A DNA stretch of 64,000 bases from WVYX01 sp039592335. GTDB taxonomy: Bacteria > Gemmatimonadota > Gemmatimonadetes > Gemmatimonadales > GWC2-71-9. The notes under the pieces were generated by a model that searched no databases, was not told the origin of the DNA, and saw nothing but the letters and a program-made list of their open reading frames with translations. Within the stretch, counting starts at the first letter, position 1. Each line of letters begins with the position of its first letter. Shown piece after piece: positions 63,566 to 64,000 of the stretch. A program made the translations under genes and the position numbers. The stretch covers positions 37,339-101,338 of the forward strand of contig JBDHBX010000010.1 of the NCBI GenBank assembly GCA_039592335.1, given 5' to 3'.

Positions 63566-64000
63566 TCAACGCGCGGCGGCGTCCCACAGCCGCCGAATGT
63601 CGCTCTCCTCAAAGAAGAACGCGACCTCGCGCGCGGCGTTCTCGGGGGAGTCCGACGCGTGAATGGCGTTGCGCTCCTTGTTCTCGGCATAGAGTCGCCG
63701 CACGGTGCCCTCCGCGGCCTCGGCAGGATCGGTCGCGCCGATGACGGTACGCAGGTGGTTCACCGCGTCGTCCCGCTCCAGGACCATGGGCAGGCAGGGA
63801 CCGGACGTCATGAACGCCACCAGGGAGCCGTAGAACGGCCGCTCCCGGTGCACCTCGTAGAACGCCTCGGCCTCGGCCTGCGAGAGGCGCATCAGCTTGG
63901 CGGCGCGAACCACGAAGCCGGCCTCTTCCAGGTGGGCCAGGATCTTCCCCGCGTTGCCACTGCCGACGGCGTCCGGCTTGATGATGGCGAGGGTGTGCAT
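63566..64000 (-). CDS. ndk: Nucleoside diphosphate kinase
   Basis: Ndk equilibrates nucleoside triphosphates by a phospho-His intermediate. The 144-residue protein starts MHTLAIIKPDAV, and the active-site His is in NAIHASDS (about 111-118). All family landmarks are present, including RPFYGSLVAFMTSGP near 54. The ATG is the last codon of the window, so any upstream signals are outside. It ends 34 bases before yceD, with only a short unremarkable gap. Confidence 0.96.
   Translation of the reverse strand: MHTLAIIKPDAVGSGNAGKILAHLEEAGFVVRAAKLMRLSQAEAEAFYEVHRERPFYGSLVAFMTSGPCLPMVLERDDAVNHLRTVIGATDPAEAAEGTVRRLYAENKERNAIHASDSPENAAREVAFFFEESDIRRLWDAAAR

Overview
This window is a continuous piece of a G+C-rich, Gram-negative (diderm) bacterial chromosome. 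Several things point to the phylum Gemmatimonadota or a close relative. There are complete lipid A and Lpt/Kdo gene sets, and lpxC is fused to fabZ as in the Bacteroidota/Gemmatimonadota side of the tree. BshC implies bacillithiol, mqnA/mqnC/mqnE imply futalosine-route menaquinone, and there is a PknB-type kinase with its own membrane segments. This assignment is inferred from gene content and protein character, not from a marker-gene tree. Genes are packed tightly; many neighbours share ATGA, GTGA or TTGA stop/start overlaps, and GTG and TTG starts are common.

Layout. (1) 3-8483, + strand: outer-membrane and lipid A operon: bamA (5'-truncated by the window edge), skp/ompH, lpxD, lpxC-fabZ, lpxA, lpxB, a DUF374 acyltransferase and lpxK. 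(2) 8520-18802, +: rlmH, a methyltransferase, bshC, a small coiled-coil membrane protein, murJ, uvrC, threonine synthase, larC and a secreted TPR protein, ending at a strong hairpin before tRNA-Gly(CCC). (3) 19006-24640, +: a signalling block with a NarX-like PAS kinase, a NarL-like regulator, an HD-GYP regulator and a hybrid PAS kinase. (4) 24688-33262, +: a candidate micro-ORF, a DUF512 radical SAM protein, der, plsY, gpsA, a MerR-like regulator, surE, pcm, a DedA protein, acylphosphatase, apt, tRNA-Arg(CCT) and a membrane-anchored TPR protein. (5) 33263-33536: convergent gene-free gap with a hairpin and an AT-rich patch. (6) 33537-50953, - strand: dapF; a lipid-linked-sugar block (polyprenyl-phosphate glycosyltransferase, YfhO-like protein, flippase-like protein, GT4, GT2); rpoN, lptB, lptA-like, lptC-like, kdsA, pyrG and kdsB; then pabA/trpG, xerD, a second DedA protein and ispF. 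(7) 51062-53008, +: Ser/Thr kinase. (8) 53005-64000, -: aminotransferase, purE-like, mqnC, mqnA, mqnE, fabF, acpP, fabG, fabD, fabH, plsX, rpmF, yceD and ndk.

How it fits together. Most of the window serves envelope construction. Fab/PlsX/PlsY/GpsA make fatty acids and phosphatidate. The Lpx enzymes use 3-hydroxyacyl-ACP for lipid A. KdsA/KdsB make CMP-Kdo, LptB/A/C export LPS and BamA/Skp assemble outer-membrane proteins. MurJ and DapF serve peptidoglycan. The Kdo transferase WaaA, the rest of the Lpt machinery (LptD/E/F/G), MqnB/MqnD and BshA/BshB are not in the window.

No phage, insertion sequence, CRISPR array or defence island was seen. The points most worth a second look are: a CX5CX2C cluster motif in MqnE instead of CX3CX2C; a 141-residue N-terminal extension on LptB that begins exactly at the operon overlap; a PurE-like protein lacking a conserved His; heptanucleotide tandem repeats that form a hairpin and encode the C-terminus of PabA/TrpG; two local AT-rich islands; and two candidate micro-ORFs.
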